From positions 352 to 34,082 of the forward strand of contig NZ_JAELVH010000049.1 in assembly GCF_019399235.1 (NCBI RefSeq): a stretch of DNA of 33,731 nucleotides, written 5' to 3'. Numbering within the stretch: position 1 is the first letter of the stretch; the number at the start of each line of letters is the position of its first letter. The notes under the pieces were generated by a model. It was not told the origin of the DNA. It saw only the letters and a list, made by a program, of their open reading frames with translations, and did no database searches. The position numbers and the translations under genes are program-made. Of the stretch, positions 14,642-21,692 are shown in pieces. This DNA is from Streptomyces poriferorum. GTDB lineage: Bacteria > Actinomycetota > Actinomycetes > Streptomycetales > Streptomycetaceae.

Positions 14642-15367
14642 TCACGTTCCGGGCTTGCGCCCGTACACGTACACGTCGTCGCCGTTCTTCAACAGGTTCC
14701 AGTATGACTTCGCGTCCGCGGTGCGCATGTTGACGCAACCGTGCGACCCCGGCGGGTTCCACATCTTCACGCCGACCGCGTGGAACGCCTGCCCGCCGTC
14801 GAAGAACTGCGAGTACGGCATCGCCACGTGGTAGAGCGACGAGACGTGGTTCTTGTGCTTCCAGTAGATCTTCTTCGCGCCGGTCCGGGTCTCGTACCCG
14901 TTCCGCCCGGTCCGCACCGGCACCGGCCCGAACTTCAGCTTGCTGCCGTCCTGGATCCAGGTGATCTGCCGGGTCAGGTCCACGCACGCGATGCGCCCCT
15001 TGTTCGTGGGGCACTTCTTCGCCTTGTTCGGGGTCTTCCCGGCCGCCTTCTGGGCGGCGAGCGTCTGCATGGTGCGCCAGGTGACGGGCCCGGCGTAACC
15101 GATGGTGGGCGTGACCCCGTACTTGCTCTGGAACGAGCGGATCGCCTTGCAGTCGGCCGCCGACTGCTTGCCGTCCACCTTCAGGTGCAGGTACTTCTCG
15201 ACCTGCTTCTGGTACGGCCCCCTGGACGCCGTGCACGACGCCGCCTCGGCCGTGCCGCCGGTGCCGAGCACGAACGCCGGTACCGCCGTCAGACCGGCGA
15301 CGGCCAGCGCGAGCCCGCGCCGCGTCCGTACACCCTTGACGTTCCGTATCTTCCCCACGACTCCCAT
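14642..15367 (-). CDS. Secreted L,D-transpeptidase with peptidoglycan-binding domain
   Basis: A 241-residue exported enzyme that forms 3-3 cross-links in peptidoglycan. ATG 15367 is chosen because AAGGGGAG lies just upstream; a GTG at 15391 in the same frame would put that site inside the gene. The signal peptide has a basic start, a hydrophobic core (LALAVAGLTAVPAFVLG) and an AEA-type cleavage site. Next comes a peptidoglycan-binding-like domain (YQKQVEKYLHLKVDGKQSAADCKAIRSFQSKYGV), then a YkuD catalytic domain ending in HAVGVKMWNPPGSHGCVNM, with catalytic Cys and the conserved His. Several Cys pairs suggest disulfides outside the cell. A perfect GACGCGCGTC palindrome lies about 45 bases upstream in the promoter region. 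Confidence 0.93.
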   Translation of the reverse strand: MGVVGKIRNVKGVRTRRGLALAVAGLTAVPAFVLGTGGTAEAASCTASRGPYQKQVEKYLHLKVDGKQSAADCKAIRSFQSKYGVTPTIGYAGPVTWRTMQTLAAQKAAGKTPNKAKKCPTNKGRIACVDLTRQITWIQDGSKLKFGPVPVRTGRNGYETRTGAKKIYWKHKNHVSSLYHVAMPYSQFFDGGQAFHAVGVKMWNPPGSHGCVNMRTADAKSYWNLLKNGDDVYVYGRKPGT

Positions 15368-15452
15368 AACCGCCAACTCCCCTTCGCGCACAGTGCGGTG
15401 ATTCCGCCTGCTAGACGCGCGTCGGGGAGTGGATGGTTGTGCGTCGAATGTC

Positions 15453-16760
15453 TCAGTTCTGTACGGACACCATGGCTGCCGGCCGCATCCGCTCGGCGCG
15501 GGCCGCCCGCGTCCCGTACAGCGTGATCGATACGACCCCGAGGACGGCGGCCAGTCCCAGCGCGACCGTGCCCGCCCAGCCCCCGGCGTGGAAGGCGACC
15601 GCGCCGAGCGTGCCGCCCGCGCTGGAGCCCAGGTAGTACGCCGACTGGTAGAGCGCCGACGCCTGGGCGCGGCCCGTGGTGGCGGTGCGGCTCACCGAGG
15701 ACGAGGCGACCGCGTGCCCGGCGAAGAAGCCCGCCGTGATCAGGACCAGGCCCAGGAGCACGGCGGCCAGCTGGTCGGCCAGCGAGAGGAGCAGACCGGC
15801 GGCCGTGGTGGAGACGGCGAGGTAGAGCGCGCCCCGGCGCCCCAGCCGGGCGACGAGCCTGCCCGCTGCCGCGGACGACACCGTGCCGACCAGATAGACG
15901 AGGAAGATCGACCCGACCACACCCTGCGGGAGGCTGAACGGCGCCTCGACGAGCCGGTAGCCGATCACCGTGTAGACCGCGCCGAACACCGTCATGAACA
16001 GCGCGCCGATCGCGTACAGCCGGCGCAGCAGCGGATCGGCGAGGTGCCCGCCGACGGTCTTGGCGAGGGCCTTCGGGTTCAGCGAGCCGGGGGTGAAGTT
16101 CCGGGCCCTGGGGATCATGAAGTGGAAGACGACGGCGCAGGCCACGGCCAGCAGCCCGACCGCTCCGAGAGCGGCTCGCCAGCCCCACGCCTGGGCGACC
16201 CAGCCGGTGAGGATCCGGCCGCTCATCCCGCCGATGCTGTTACCGGCCACGAACAGCCCGATCGCGGCGACGAGCGCCTTCGGCCGGACCTCCTCCGCCA
16301 GGTACGCCATCGCGGAGGCGGGCAGACCGGCGAGCGCCGCGCCCTGGACCGCGCGCAGCGCGATCAGCCAGCCGAGCGAGGGCGCGAAGGGCACGAACAG
16401 CCCCACGGTCACCGCGACCACCAGCGAGGCCGTCATCATCTGCCGCCGCCCGAACCGCTCGGACAGTGCGCTCATCGGCAGCACACACAGCGCCAGCGCA
16501 CCCGTCGCGGCGGACACCGTCCAGCTCGCCTGCCCGGCCGTGGCGCCGAAGGACGCGGAGACGGCGGGCAGCAGGGCCTGGGTGGAATAGAGGAGCGCGA
16601 AGGTCGCGACACCGGCGGCGAAGAGCGCGAAGCTCATCCGGCGGTAGCCGGGGCGACCGGGCTCGAGCCGGTCGGACGCGCTGGGTGCGACGGGTGCGGG
16701 GGACGACTGGGTCGAGGCGGCCACGATGAGGGTGGACGCCCCGGTACTGGCAGGAGGCAT
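15453..16760 (-). CDS. MFS transporter, probable drug or metabolite exporter
   Basis: A 435-residue major facilitator with about twelve hydrophobic segments after a 40-residue cytoplasmic N-terminus rich in Ser/Ala/Pro. The loop motif LSERFGRRQMMTASL is the MFS motif A between helices 2 and 3, and ARLGRRGALYLAVS is its echo in the second half. The overall pattern is that of YnfM/arabinose-exporter-like DHA1 permeases. It is divergent from a LysR gene with only 62 bases between the two starts, so that regulator very likely controls it. The promoter has TACGTT (-10) six bases before ATG 16760 and TTGGAC (-35) 18 bases upstream, predicting a leaderless transcript. The substrate is not predictable. 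Confidence 0.92.
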   Translation of the reverse strand: MPPASTGASTLIVAASTQSSPAPVAPSASDRLEPGRPGYRRMSFALFAAGVATFALLYSTQALLPAVSASFGATAGQASWTVSAATGALALCVLPMSALSERFGRRQMMTASLVVAVTVGLFVPFAPSLGWLIALRAVQGAALAGLPASAMAYLAEEVRPKALVAAIGLFVAGNSIGGMSGRILTGWVAQAWGWRAALGAVGLLAVACAVVFHFMIPRARNFTPGSLNPKALAKTVGGHLADPLLRRLYAIGALFMTVFGAVYTVIGYRLVEAPFSLPQGVVGSIFLVYLVGTVSSAAAGRLVARLGRRGALYLAVSTTAAGLLLSLADQLAAVLLGLVLITAGFFAGHAVASSSVSRTATTGRAQASALYQSAYYLGSSAGGTLGAVAFHAGGWAGTVALGLAAVLGVVSITLYGTRAARAERMRPAAMVSVQN

Positions 16761-16766
16761 GCCACG

Positions 16767-16800
16767 AACGTATGCCTCCCCCTTTCATGCGTCCAATGCA
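16767..16800 (-). promoter_or_regulatory. MFS promoter overlapped by a LysR-type T-N11-A box
   Basis: On the reverse strand TTGGAC (16796–16791), an 18-base spacer and TACGTT (16772–16767) form a promoter for the MFS gene. A T-N11-A element with partial dyad, TGCGTCCAATGCA (16788–16800), covers its -35, which is where a LysR regulator would act on both divergent genes. Confidence 0.55.
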
Positions 16801-16822
16801 CAAACACGCGATAATCAATCCC

Positions 16823-17776
16823 ATGGCGCATCAGCACAGCTCACAGCCTCGGCTGTCACCAAGCAGTTACGAAGAAGACATCCGCGCGGTCCTCGCGCCG
16901 CGCCTGGCGTACTTCGAGGCCGTCGCCCGCCACGAGCACGTGACCCGCGCCGCGCACGAGCTGGGCGTCCCGCAGTCCACGCTCTCGCGGGCCATGGTCC
17001 GCCTGGAACAGGACCTGGGTGTGGCCCTGTTCGCCCGCAAGGGCCGCACGGTCTCCCTCACCCCCGCGGGCCGCACCTTCCTCGGCTCGGCGGAACGGGC
17101 ACTCGCGGAGGTGGAGAAGGCCGCCGACTCGGTACGGGCCGACGCCGACGCCACCGCCGGCAAGGTCGCCTTCGGCTTCCTCCACACGATGGGCTCGGAA
17201 ACCGTCCCCGCCCTGATCCGCGCCTTCCGCGTCGACCACCCCCGGGTCCGCTTCCAGCTCGTCCAGAACTACGGCGAAGCCATGATCGAACGCCTCCGCG
17301 CGGGCGGCCTCGACCTCTGCCTCACCTCACCTGTCCCGGACGCCCCCGACCTGGTGGCCCGCCGCCTGGACGAACAGCGCCTGCGCCTGGTCGTCCCCGA
17401 GGACCACCGCCTGGCCACCCGCCGCCGCATCCGCCTGGCGGAGGCCGCCGACGAAACCTTCGTCACCCTGGAACCCGGCTACGGCCTGCGCCGCATCACG
17501 GACGACCTCTGCACGGAGGCCGGCTTCGTCCCGCGCGTCGCGTTCGAGGGCGAGGAGGCGGAGACCCTGCGCGGCCTGGTCGCGGCCGGCCTGGGCGTGG
17601 CGCTGCTCCCGCCTCCGGCGGTGGCCCGCCCGGGGGTCGTGGAACTGACGGTGACGGCACCGCGGGCTGCTCGGGAGATCGGTGTGGCCTGGCTGGACGG
17701 GCACCCGGACACCCCGCCGGTCGCGGCCTTCAAGAAGTTCCTGCTGTCGCGACGGGGGAACCTGCTGCCGGACTGA
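16823..17776 (+). CDS. LysR-family transcriptional regulator
   Basis: A 317-residue LysR regulator. The winged HTH is at the N-terminus (LAYFEAVARHEHVTRAAHELGVPQSTLSRAMVRLEQDLGVALFARKGRTVSLTPAG), followed by a linker helix and a two-lobed effector domain (KVAFGFLHTMGSETVPALIRAFRVDHPRVRF onward). I choose ATG 16823 because HTH homology follows closely; the frame also has ATG 16772, which would overlap the MFS promoter. It faces the MFS exporter gene and should regulate it, and probably itself, from the T-N11-A box between them. The inducer is unknown, plausibly an exporter substrate. Confidence 0.92.
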   Translation: MAHQHSSQPRLSPSSYEEDIRAVLAPRLAYFEAVARHEHVTRAAHELGVPQSTLSRAMVRLEQDLGVALFARKGRTVSLTPAGRTFLGSAERALAEVEKAADSVRADADATAGKVAFGFLHTMGSETVPALIRAFRVDHPRVRFQLVQNYGEAMIERLRAGGLDLCLTSPVPDAPDLVARRLDEQRLRLVVPEDHRLATRRRIRLAEAADETFVTLEPGYGLRRITDDLCTEAGFVPRVAFEGEEAETLRGLVAAGLGVALLPPPAVARPGVVELTVTAPRAAREIGVAWLDGHPDTPPVAAFKKFLLSRRGNLLPD

Positions 17777-17784
17777 GAGGGCGG

Positions 17785-17988
17785 TCAGACAGCGGGTGGC
17801 GTGGTGTCGGCGGACGCGTACGCGGTGAAGTCGGCCCACGCGGCGGCGGAGACGGTGAACGGGCGGCGGGCGGTGTCCTTGGAGTCGCGGACGTGGACGG
17901 CGTGGGGGCGCAGGGCTACCTCTACGCAGTTGTCGCCATCGCCGCCGCTGTAGCTGCTCTTGAACCAGTTCAGCTCTGTGGTGCTCAT
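17785..17988 (-). CDS. DUF397-domain small protein
   Basis: A 67-residue DUF397 protein: WFKSSYSGGDGDNCVEVA, then VHVRDSKD and FTVSAAAWADFTAY, the core of the family. DUF397 proteins are found almost only in actinomycetes and are usually encoded beside an XRE regulator with a DUF5753 domain, as here. In the known WhiJ-like sets the small protein is thought to antagonise its regulator. ATG 17988 overlaps the upstream regulator's stop by four bases (ATGA), so the pair is translationally coupled. Confidence 0.9.
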   Translation of the reverse strand: MSTTELNWFKSSYSGGDGDNCVEVALRPHAVHVRDSKDTARRPFTVSAAAWADFTAYASADTTPPAV

Positions 17989-18833
17989 AGCGCTCCTCGC
18001 ATCCGTTCCAGCAAGCTCACCGTAGCCCGGTAGTCCAGGGCCTGGGAACGCAGCTTGCCATAGCGCTGAAGCAGGATGCTGACTTCGCTCGGAGCGGTGA
18101 GCAGGGCGCTTGAGCGATGGCCCTCGGTGTAGCCGTACCACTGGTTGCCCGAGCTCTCGGCCAGATACAACTGCCCGTCGATTCCCGTGTGCTCCTCCTG
18201 CCTGAGCGGCATGATCTGGATCTCGACGTTGGTGTACCGGCCGATGCTGAGCAGATGGTCGATGACGATGGCGGTTACGCCTTCTCCACCCACCTGACGC
18301 TCCAGAACGGCTTGCTCGATGACGAAACTGAAGGCCGTGTTGGGGCGTTCGCACAGGAGCCGCTGACGCTCAAGCCGAGCCGTGACCTGTCGTTGGATCT
18401 GGGTCTCCGTGAGAGGCGGCAGCTGGCGTTCGAACACGGCCCGGATGTAGCCCTCGGGCTGTAACAGCCCGGGAACGCCCCGGCACTCGTACGCGTACAG
18501 CGTGATCGCCTCCTCCTCGATCCCCGCCCACTGCTGGAACCAGGAGGCGAGCCCGGCCCTTCTGCGCAGACTCCGCGCGGCGGCACCGAGGACCTTGCCC
18601 GCGACCGCCCCCAGGGCCTCCGCCGCCCGCTCCGGCAGGTTCTCCGGCGGGAACCGCTTGCCCTGCTCGATCTTGGCGATGTAGGCGGGCGAGTACCGCA
18701 CGCGGGGCGCGAAGTCCTCCTGCGTGAGGCCGGCGGCTTCGCGCAGGGCCTTCAGGACGGCCCCGAATGTCCGCAGACTGTCTGACAGTTCGGGCTCTCC
18801 GCCTGCCGCGGTGCTCTCGTGGTCTGCAGTCAT
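17985..18833 (-). CDS. XRE-family regulator with DUF5753 domain (WhiJ-like)
   Basis: A 282-residue regulator. Residues ~20–75 form a Cro/C1 HTH (FGAVLKALREAAGLTQEDFAPRVRYSPAYIAKIEQGKRFPPENL); the rest, from ~100, is DUF5753 (FQQWAGIEEEAITLYAYECRGVPGLLQPEGYIRAVF, then a long mixed alpha/beta region with EIQIMPL and GQLYLAE). ATG 18833 is the start; the frame runs further upstream but loses homology. It is coupled to a DUF397 gene and is divergent from an ATPase gene, giving the three-gene set (regulator, DUF397 protein, ATPase) that occurs in many copies in Streptomyces genomes and affects development and antibiotic production in some strains. A TTGACG (reverse strand, 18908–18903) upstream is a possible -35. 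Confidence 0.92.
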   Translation of the reverse strand: MTADHESTAAGGEPELSDSLRTFGAVLKALREAAGLTQEDFAPRVRYSPAYIAKIEQGKRFPPENLPERAAEALGAVAGKVLGAAARSLRRRAGLASWFQQWAGIEEEAITLYAYECRGVPGLLQPEGYIRAVFERQLPPLTETQIQRQVTARLERQRLLCERPNTAFSFVIEQAVLERQVGGEGVTAIVIDHLLSIGRYTNVEIQIMPLRQEEHTGIDGQLYLAESSGNQWYGYTEGHRSSALLTAPSEVSILLQRYGKLRSQALDYRATVSLLERMRGAL

Positions 18834-18907
18834 CGCCGCCCTGTCTTTCGCGCATCGATCAACGAGACAAGGATCACGGACGGTGATCCACCCCGTCCAG
18901 AGCGTCA

Positions 18908-18933
18908 ACCCATACAGAGGGATCTGTATGGGT
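18908..18933. promoter_or_regulatory. Intergenic inverted repeat, candidate operator of the XRE regulator
   Basis: Perfect 11-bp arms (18908–18918 ACCCATACAGA and 18923–18933) are separated by GGGA, between the divergent XRE and ATPase genes. The reverse-strand TTGACG at 18908–18903 abuts it by one base. It is unusually AT-rich compared with its surroundings, as operators here often are. Confidence 0.6.
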
Positions 18934-18977
18934 GTTGTTCCTGCCGATGGCTGCGGTCGAGGCGGAACGCTTGGCGC

Positions 18978-19427
18978 ATGACAGCACTGCAGGCCCAACC
19001 GCCCGTAACCGTAAGTGTGTTCGTCCAGCGCTGCTCCGCCACCCGGCTCGGCGCCACCCTCGCGCGGCGCCTGGCCGTGTGGAAGCTCGACGTCTGGGGG
19101 ATCCCGTACGGCACCCCCCTCTCCGACACCGTGGCCCTGCTCGTCGCGGAGCTCGCGGCGAACTCGGTTCTGCACGGACGTGTACCAGGGCGCGACTTCG
19201 AGCTGCGGCTCTCGTACGCGTACGGAACCGGAGTCGTACGGGTCGAGATCTCCGACACCCACGAGGCCCGCCCGGACCCCGCCGCCGTGCCCCGGCCCGG
19301 CCCGGAGGCCGACGAGGGCAGGGGCCTCCTCATCGTCGAGGCGATCGCCGCCCGGTGGGGCGTGAGCGATCGGCGCGGGCCGGGCAAGACCGTGTGGGCG
19401 GAGACGGGACCGGCGGTTGCCCGGTGA
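18978..19427 (+). CDS. HATPase-domain protein (anti-sigma-kinase-like, AbaA/RsbW-type)
   Basis: A 149-residue single-domain GHKL ATPase of the HATPase_c_2 type. The N-box is LLVAELAANSVLHGRVPG, the G1-like motif VEISDTHEARPDP and the G2-like GRGLLIVEAIAARWGV, the layout of RsbW-like kinases encoded next to DUF397/XRE pairs. ATG 18978 is chosen; the longer frame upstream runs through the operator region. It is divergent from the XRE gene and probably controlled by the palindrome between them. Whether such proteins phosphorylate a STAS protein is unknown; one STAS protein is encoded 6 kb away, with no evidence that it is the partner. Confidence 0.88.
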   Translation: MTALQAQPPVTVSVFVQRCSATRLGATLARRLAVWKLDVWGIPYGTPLSDTVALLVAELAANSVLHGRVPGRDFELRLSYAYGTGVVRVEISDTHEARPDPAAVPRPGPEADEGRGLLIVEAIAARWGVSDRRGPGKTVWAETGPAVAR

Positions 19428-19871
19428 GGACCGACTCGGGGCCGGTCGCCGTCAGGGGAGCGGCTCGTGGTTGGCCCGGACGACCTTGTGGGCCGTCCGT
19501 GGAGCCCGTTCACCCGGGGCCGGTCTGCAAGCCGGTGATCGATGCGGCGCCCAGCCGCCCGGTCGTCGCCTCGTTCGTCGAGGCTGCGGTTGCCGCGAGC
19601 CGGTCGCAGGCCGACCCGGCATCGGTCCAGGGGGCCGGGTCGGCGGGTGGTCGGGCCGGACCGGGGTCGTGGACCCGGAGTTCCCGGATCTGCGGATCGC
19701 GGCTGAACGATGGGGCCTGCCCGGCCGAAGCCAGGACGGTGGTGGCACCAGCCGTACACGGAACCGAGTCGGTTCACGACATATCCGAGTTCGTGAAGTC
19801 CAAGTGCTCCCCGCACCCGCGGGGCGGTTCCGCCCAGGGGTGCGATGGGCTCGGAGACCGTCCCGACCCCG
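19428..19871. other. Gene-poor stretch after the ATPase gene
   Basis: I see no convincing gene in these 444 bases: all open frames are low-complexity shadows without homology or a ribosome binding site. The only structured elements are the CRISPR-repeat-like sequence at 19804–19832 and a 7-bp inverted repeat (TTCACGA at about 19774, TCGTGAA at about 19792) just before it. Confidence 0.5.
19804..19832 (+). repeat. Single type I-E CRISPR-repeat-like element
   Basis: A 29-base sequence beginning GTGCTCCCCGC, with ACCC as loop, the complementary GCGGGG and ending CGGTTCCG. Length, the CCCCGC/GCGGGG stem with 4-base loop, and both ends match actinobacterial type I-E CRISPR repeats. No second good copy lies about 61 bases to either side, and no cas genes are in the window, so it is an orphan or decayed array, or a chance look-alike. 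Confidence 0.4.
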
Positions 19872-20690
19872 TCAGCGCGGGCCGTGGTCGAGGGTGGCGA
19901 CCTCGCGTACGGCCTCGGCGACGGCCGCGAAGTCCTTCTTCAGGATCGCGTCGTGGTTGCTGGCGACCTTCGCGCTGATCTTGATGTGTGCGTTGCGGGC
20001 GACCACGCCGTCGAGGCTGGCGCGGATGAGCTCCTGTTCGTCGCCCTTGCTTCCGAGGGAGTTGCCCGACGCGACCACGTAGCGCGCCGGGACGCTGATG
20101 CTGTCCAGTACGGGGCCCAGTTCGCGCTCACGGGCGAGTCTGCCGAGTTCGATGTTGCAGTCCGCCATCTGGCCGGCGTTCATGCGCGGGGTCAGGCCCG
20201 TCGGGCGCAGCAGCGGCATGAAGAGGTTCAGCCGGCGGAAGGTCTTGCGGATGCGCTGTTCCATGGCGTCGTCCAGCCAGTCGTGCGGCTGGGCGCCCTC
20301 GACCATGACGACGCCCAGGGTACGGGCGGGGTTGCGGGCGGCCCAGTGTGCTGCGACGAACGCCCCGTAGGACCAGCCGACCACGAGTGCCCGGTCGACG
20401 CCTCTGGCCGCGAGGACGGCGTCGACGTCGCGGACGGCGGCCTCGAAGGAGTAGTCCGCGGAACGCTTCGACTTCCTGCCGCGGGCCCGCTCGTCGTAGG
20501 TGATGTGCCGCCACTGGGTGCCCAGTTCGGCGATGACCCGCTGCCAGTAGCCCTGGGTGGCGAACTGGCCGTTGAGGTAGATCACGGGTGTTCCGGAGCC
20601 GCCGGTGTCCGTCACGGCCAGGGCCGTGTCGTCGACCGGCACCATGCCGGTCCACTTCGAACCGGTCGAGGAAGGGCTGTTCTTCGTCAT
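19872..20690 (-). CDS. Alpha/beta-fold hydrolase
   Basis: A 272-residue alpha/beta hydrolase. After a polar N-terminus the core starts with LAVTDTGGSGTPVIYLNGQFATQGYW (oxyanion region). The nucleophile elbow is VVGWSYGAF (Ser in G-W-S-Y-G), and the catalytic His is probably in SNHDAILKKD near the end. ATG 20690 follows AGGAG at 7 bases. It lies 104 bases after the DUF4097 gene on the same strand, with a hairpin between, and may be cotranscribed with it under the divergent MarR-type regulator. Neither the substrate nor the link with the DUF4097 protein is known. Confidence 0.9.
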   Translation of the reverse strand: MTKNSPSSTGSKWTGMVPVDDTALAVTDTGGSGTPVIYLNGQFATQGYWQRVIAELGTQWRHITYDERARGRKSKRSADYSFEAAVRDVDAVLAARGVDRALVVGWSYGAFVAAHWAARNPARTLGVVMVEGAQPHDWLDDAMEQRIRKTFRRLNLFMPLLRPTGLTPRMNAGQMADCNIELGRLARERELGPVLDSISVPARYVVASGNSLGSKGDEQELIRASLDGVVARNAHIKISAKVASNHDAILKKDFAAVAEAVREVATLDHGPR

Positions 20691-20758
20691 GTGGTTCTCC
20701 TGGTCGTGTGTGGAGTGCGTCTTGTACGGCTCTTCGAGGGCCCGGTGGGCGGATCGTC

Positions 20759-20780
20759 CGGCCACCCGGGTAGGTGGCCG
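20759..20780 (-). terminator. Hairpin between DUF4097 and hydrolase genes
   Basis: An 8-bp perfect stem (20759–20766 and 20773–20780) with a 6-base loop lies 15 bases after the DUF4097 stop. It is short, so partial termination or mRNA processing between the two genes is likelier than full termination. Confidence 0.5.
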
Positions 20781-20794
20781 TGCCGCCGGTTTCC

Positions 20795-21466
20795 TTACAG
20801 GCTGCGGGCGGTGATGTCGCCGTGGTCGGTGGTCGCCCGGATGTTCAGGCCGGCCGCGGCGTCCGCGGTGTTCTTCAGCGTGTTGTTGATCCGGCCGTAG
20901 CCGGTGCCGGCGTCCAGGGTGGCGGAGACTCCGCGGGCGGCGCCGACCGTCACGTCGCCCGTCCGGGTCCGCAGTACGAGCGTGCCGGAGGTGGCTTCGG
21001 TGATGTGGATGCTGCCCTTCTGGGTGCTGATCTCCGCGGCGCCGGCGAGGCGGCCGACCGTGACGTCGGCGGCGTGGGCGGTGACGTGCGCGCTCGCGGC
21101 CTCGTCGATCCTGACCGTGCCGAGCGCGCCCTCGCAGGTGATGTCGCCGAGCCGTCCGACGCCGCGGAACTCGGCACCGGCCGACTTCGTCTCGACGCGG
21201 GAGCCGGCGGGCAGTTGGACGGTCACCTCGACGGATCCGGATGCGCCGAGGACCTGGTTCGCCTCCGCCGGAGTCCTGATCCGCAGGGTGCCGTCGGCGT
21301 ATTCGACCGAGGTCTGTTCCGCGGCCTTCACGTCCCGGCCCTTGGAGGCGTTGGCGGGCAGGACCGTGACGGTGGTGTCTGCCCGGTCGGCGGCGATGAT
21401 CTGGACGCGCCCGGCGGCGATGTCCACCAGGGCGGAGATGGCGGCGGGGGTGTCGAACTTCTGCAT
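20795..21466 (-). CDS. DUF4097-family beta-repeat protein
   Basis: A 223-residue protein made of short repeated beta-strand units typical of DUF4097 (putative adhesin-like, beta-helix fold): VEVTVQLPAGSRVETKSAGAEFRGVGRLGDITCEGALGTVRIDEAAS, then further strands of the same rhythm (SIHITEATSGTLVLRTRTGDVTVGAARG, and so on). There is no signal peptide or membrane anchor, so it appears cytoplasmic despite the family name. GAGGAGAG precedes ATG 21466. It is divergent from the MarR-type regulator; many such genes in Streptomyces sit beside regulators of this kind. Function unknown. Confidence 0.85.
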   Translation of the reverse strand: MQKFDTPAAISALVDIAAGRVQIIAADRADTTVTVLPANASKGRDVKAAEQTSVEYADGTLRIRTPAEANQVLGASGSVEVTVQLPAGSRVETKSAGAEFRGVGRLGDITCEGALGTVRIDEAASAHVTAHAADVTVGRLAGAAEISTQKGSIHITEATSGTLVLRTRTGDVTVGAARGVSATLDAGTGYGRINNTLKNTADAAAGLNIRATTDHGDITARSL

Positions 21467-21513
21467 GGTGCTCTCCTCGTGTGCGTTCTTCGTTTCTTAC
21501 AATGGAAAAGCTA

Positions 21514-21639
21514 CGTTGCGTTCGAAGGTTCGGCAATGAGGTTGTTGCGTGCAACTCCCGTAATTGCAGGCCAGGGTGCAGTTTTCGTTGCAATGAATCT
21601 ACAGCTAACGCAATGACTGAGAGGGCGGTCGTTGCATTG
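21514..21639. promoter_or_regulatory. Array of GTTGC/GCAAC words in a divergent promoter region
   Basis: Within 126 unusually AT-rich bases between the DUF4097 and MarR-type genes the core TTGC (either strand) recurs: CGTTGCGTT (21514), GGCAATG (21532), the palindrome GTTGCGTGCAAC (21544–21555), TTGCA (21564), CGTTGCAATG (21586), AACGCAATG (21607) and CGTTGCATTG (21630). The 21586 and 21630 copies are 44 bases apart, about four helical turns. This is the likely binding region of the adjacent regulator. Confidence 0.5.
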
Positions 21640-21692
21640 GGCTGTGCTCGAACGCTACGCTGACGCCCTCACGGACGACGAAGGAGGCGGCG

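Noticed and set aside
15408..15425. GACGCGCGTC palindrome before the L,D-transpeptidase as a fifth nucleoside operator
   Set aside because: It shares the ACGCGCGT core but lacks the flanking TCT/AGA, and the gene has no link with nucleosides.
12790..19427. A STAS protein / RsbW-like ATPase partner-switch pair
   Set aside because: The two genes are 6 kb apart in different units and the STAS protein lacks the usual phosphorylation motif; no direct support.
19417..20082. A 221-codon forward ORF through the gene-poor stretch and the hydrolase 3' end
   Set aside because: Low-complexity, no ribosome site, and its second half is antisense to the hydrolase.
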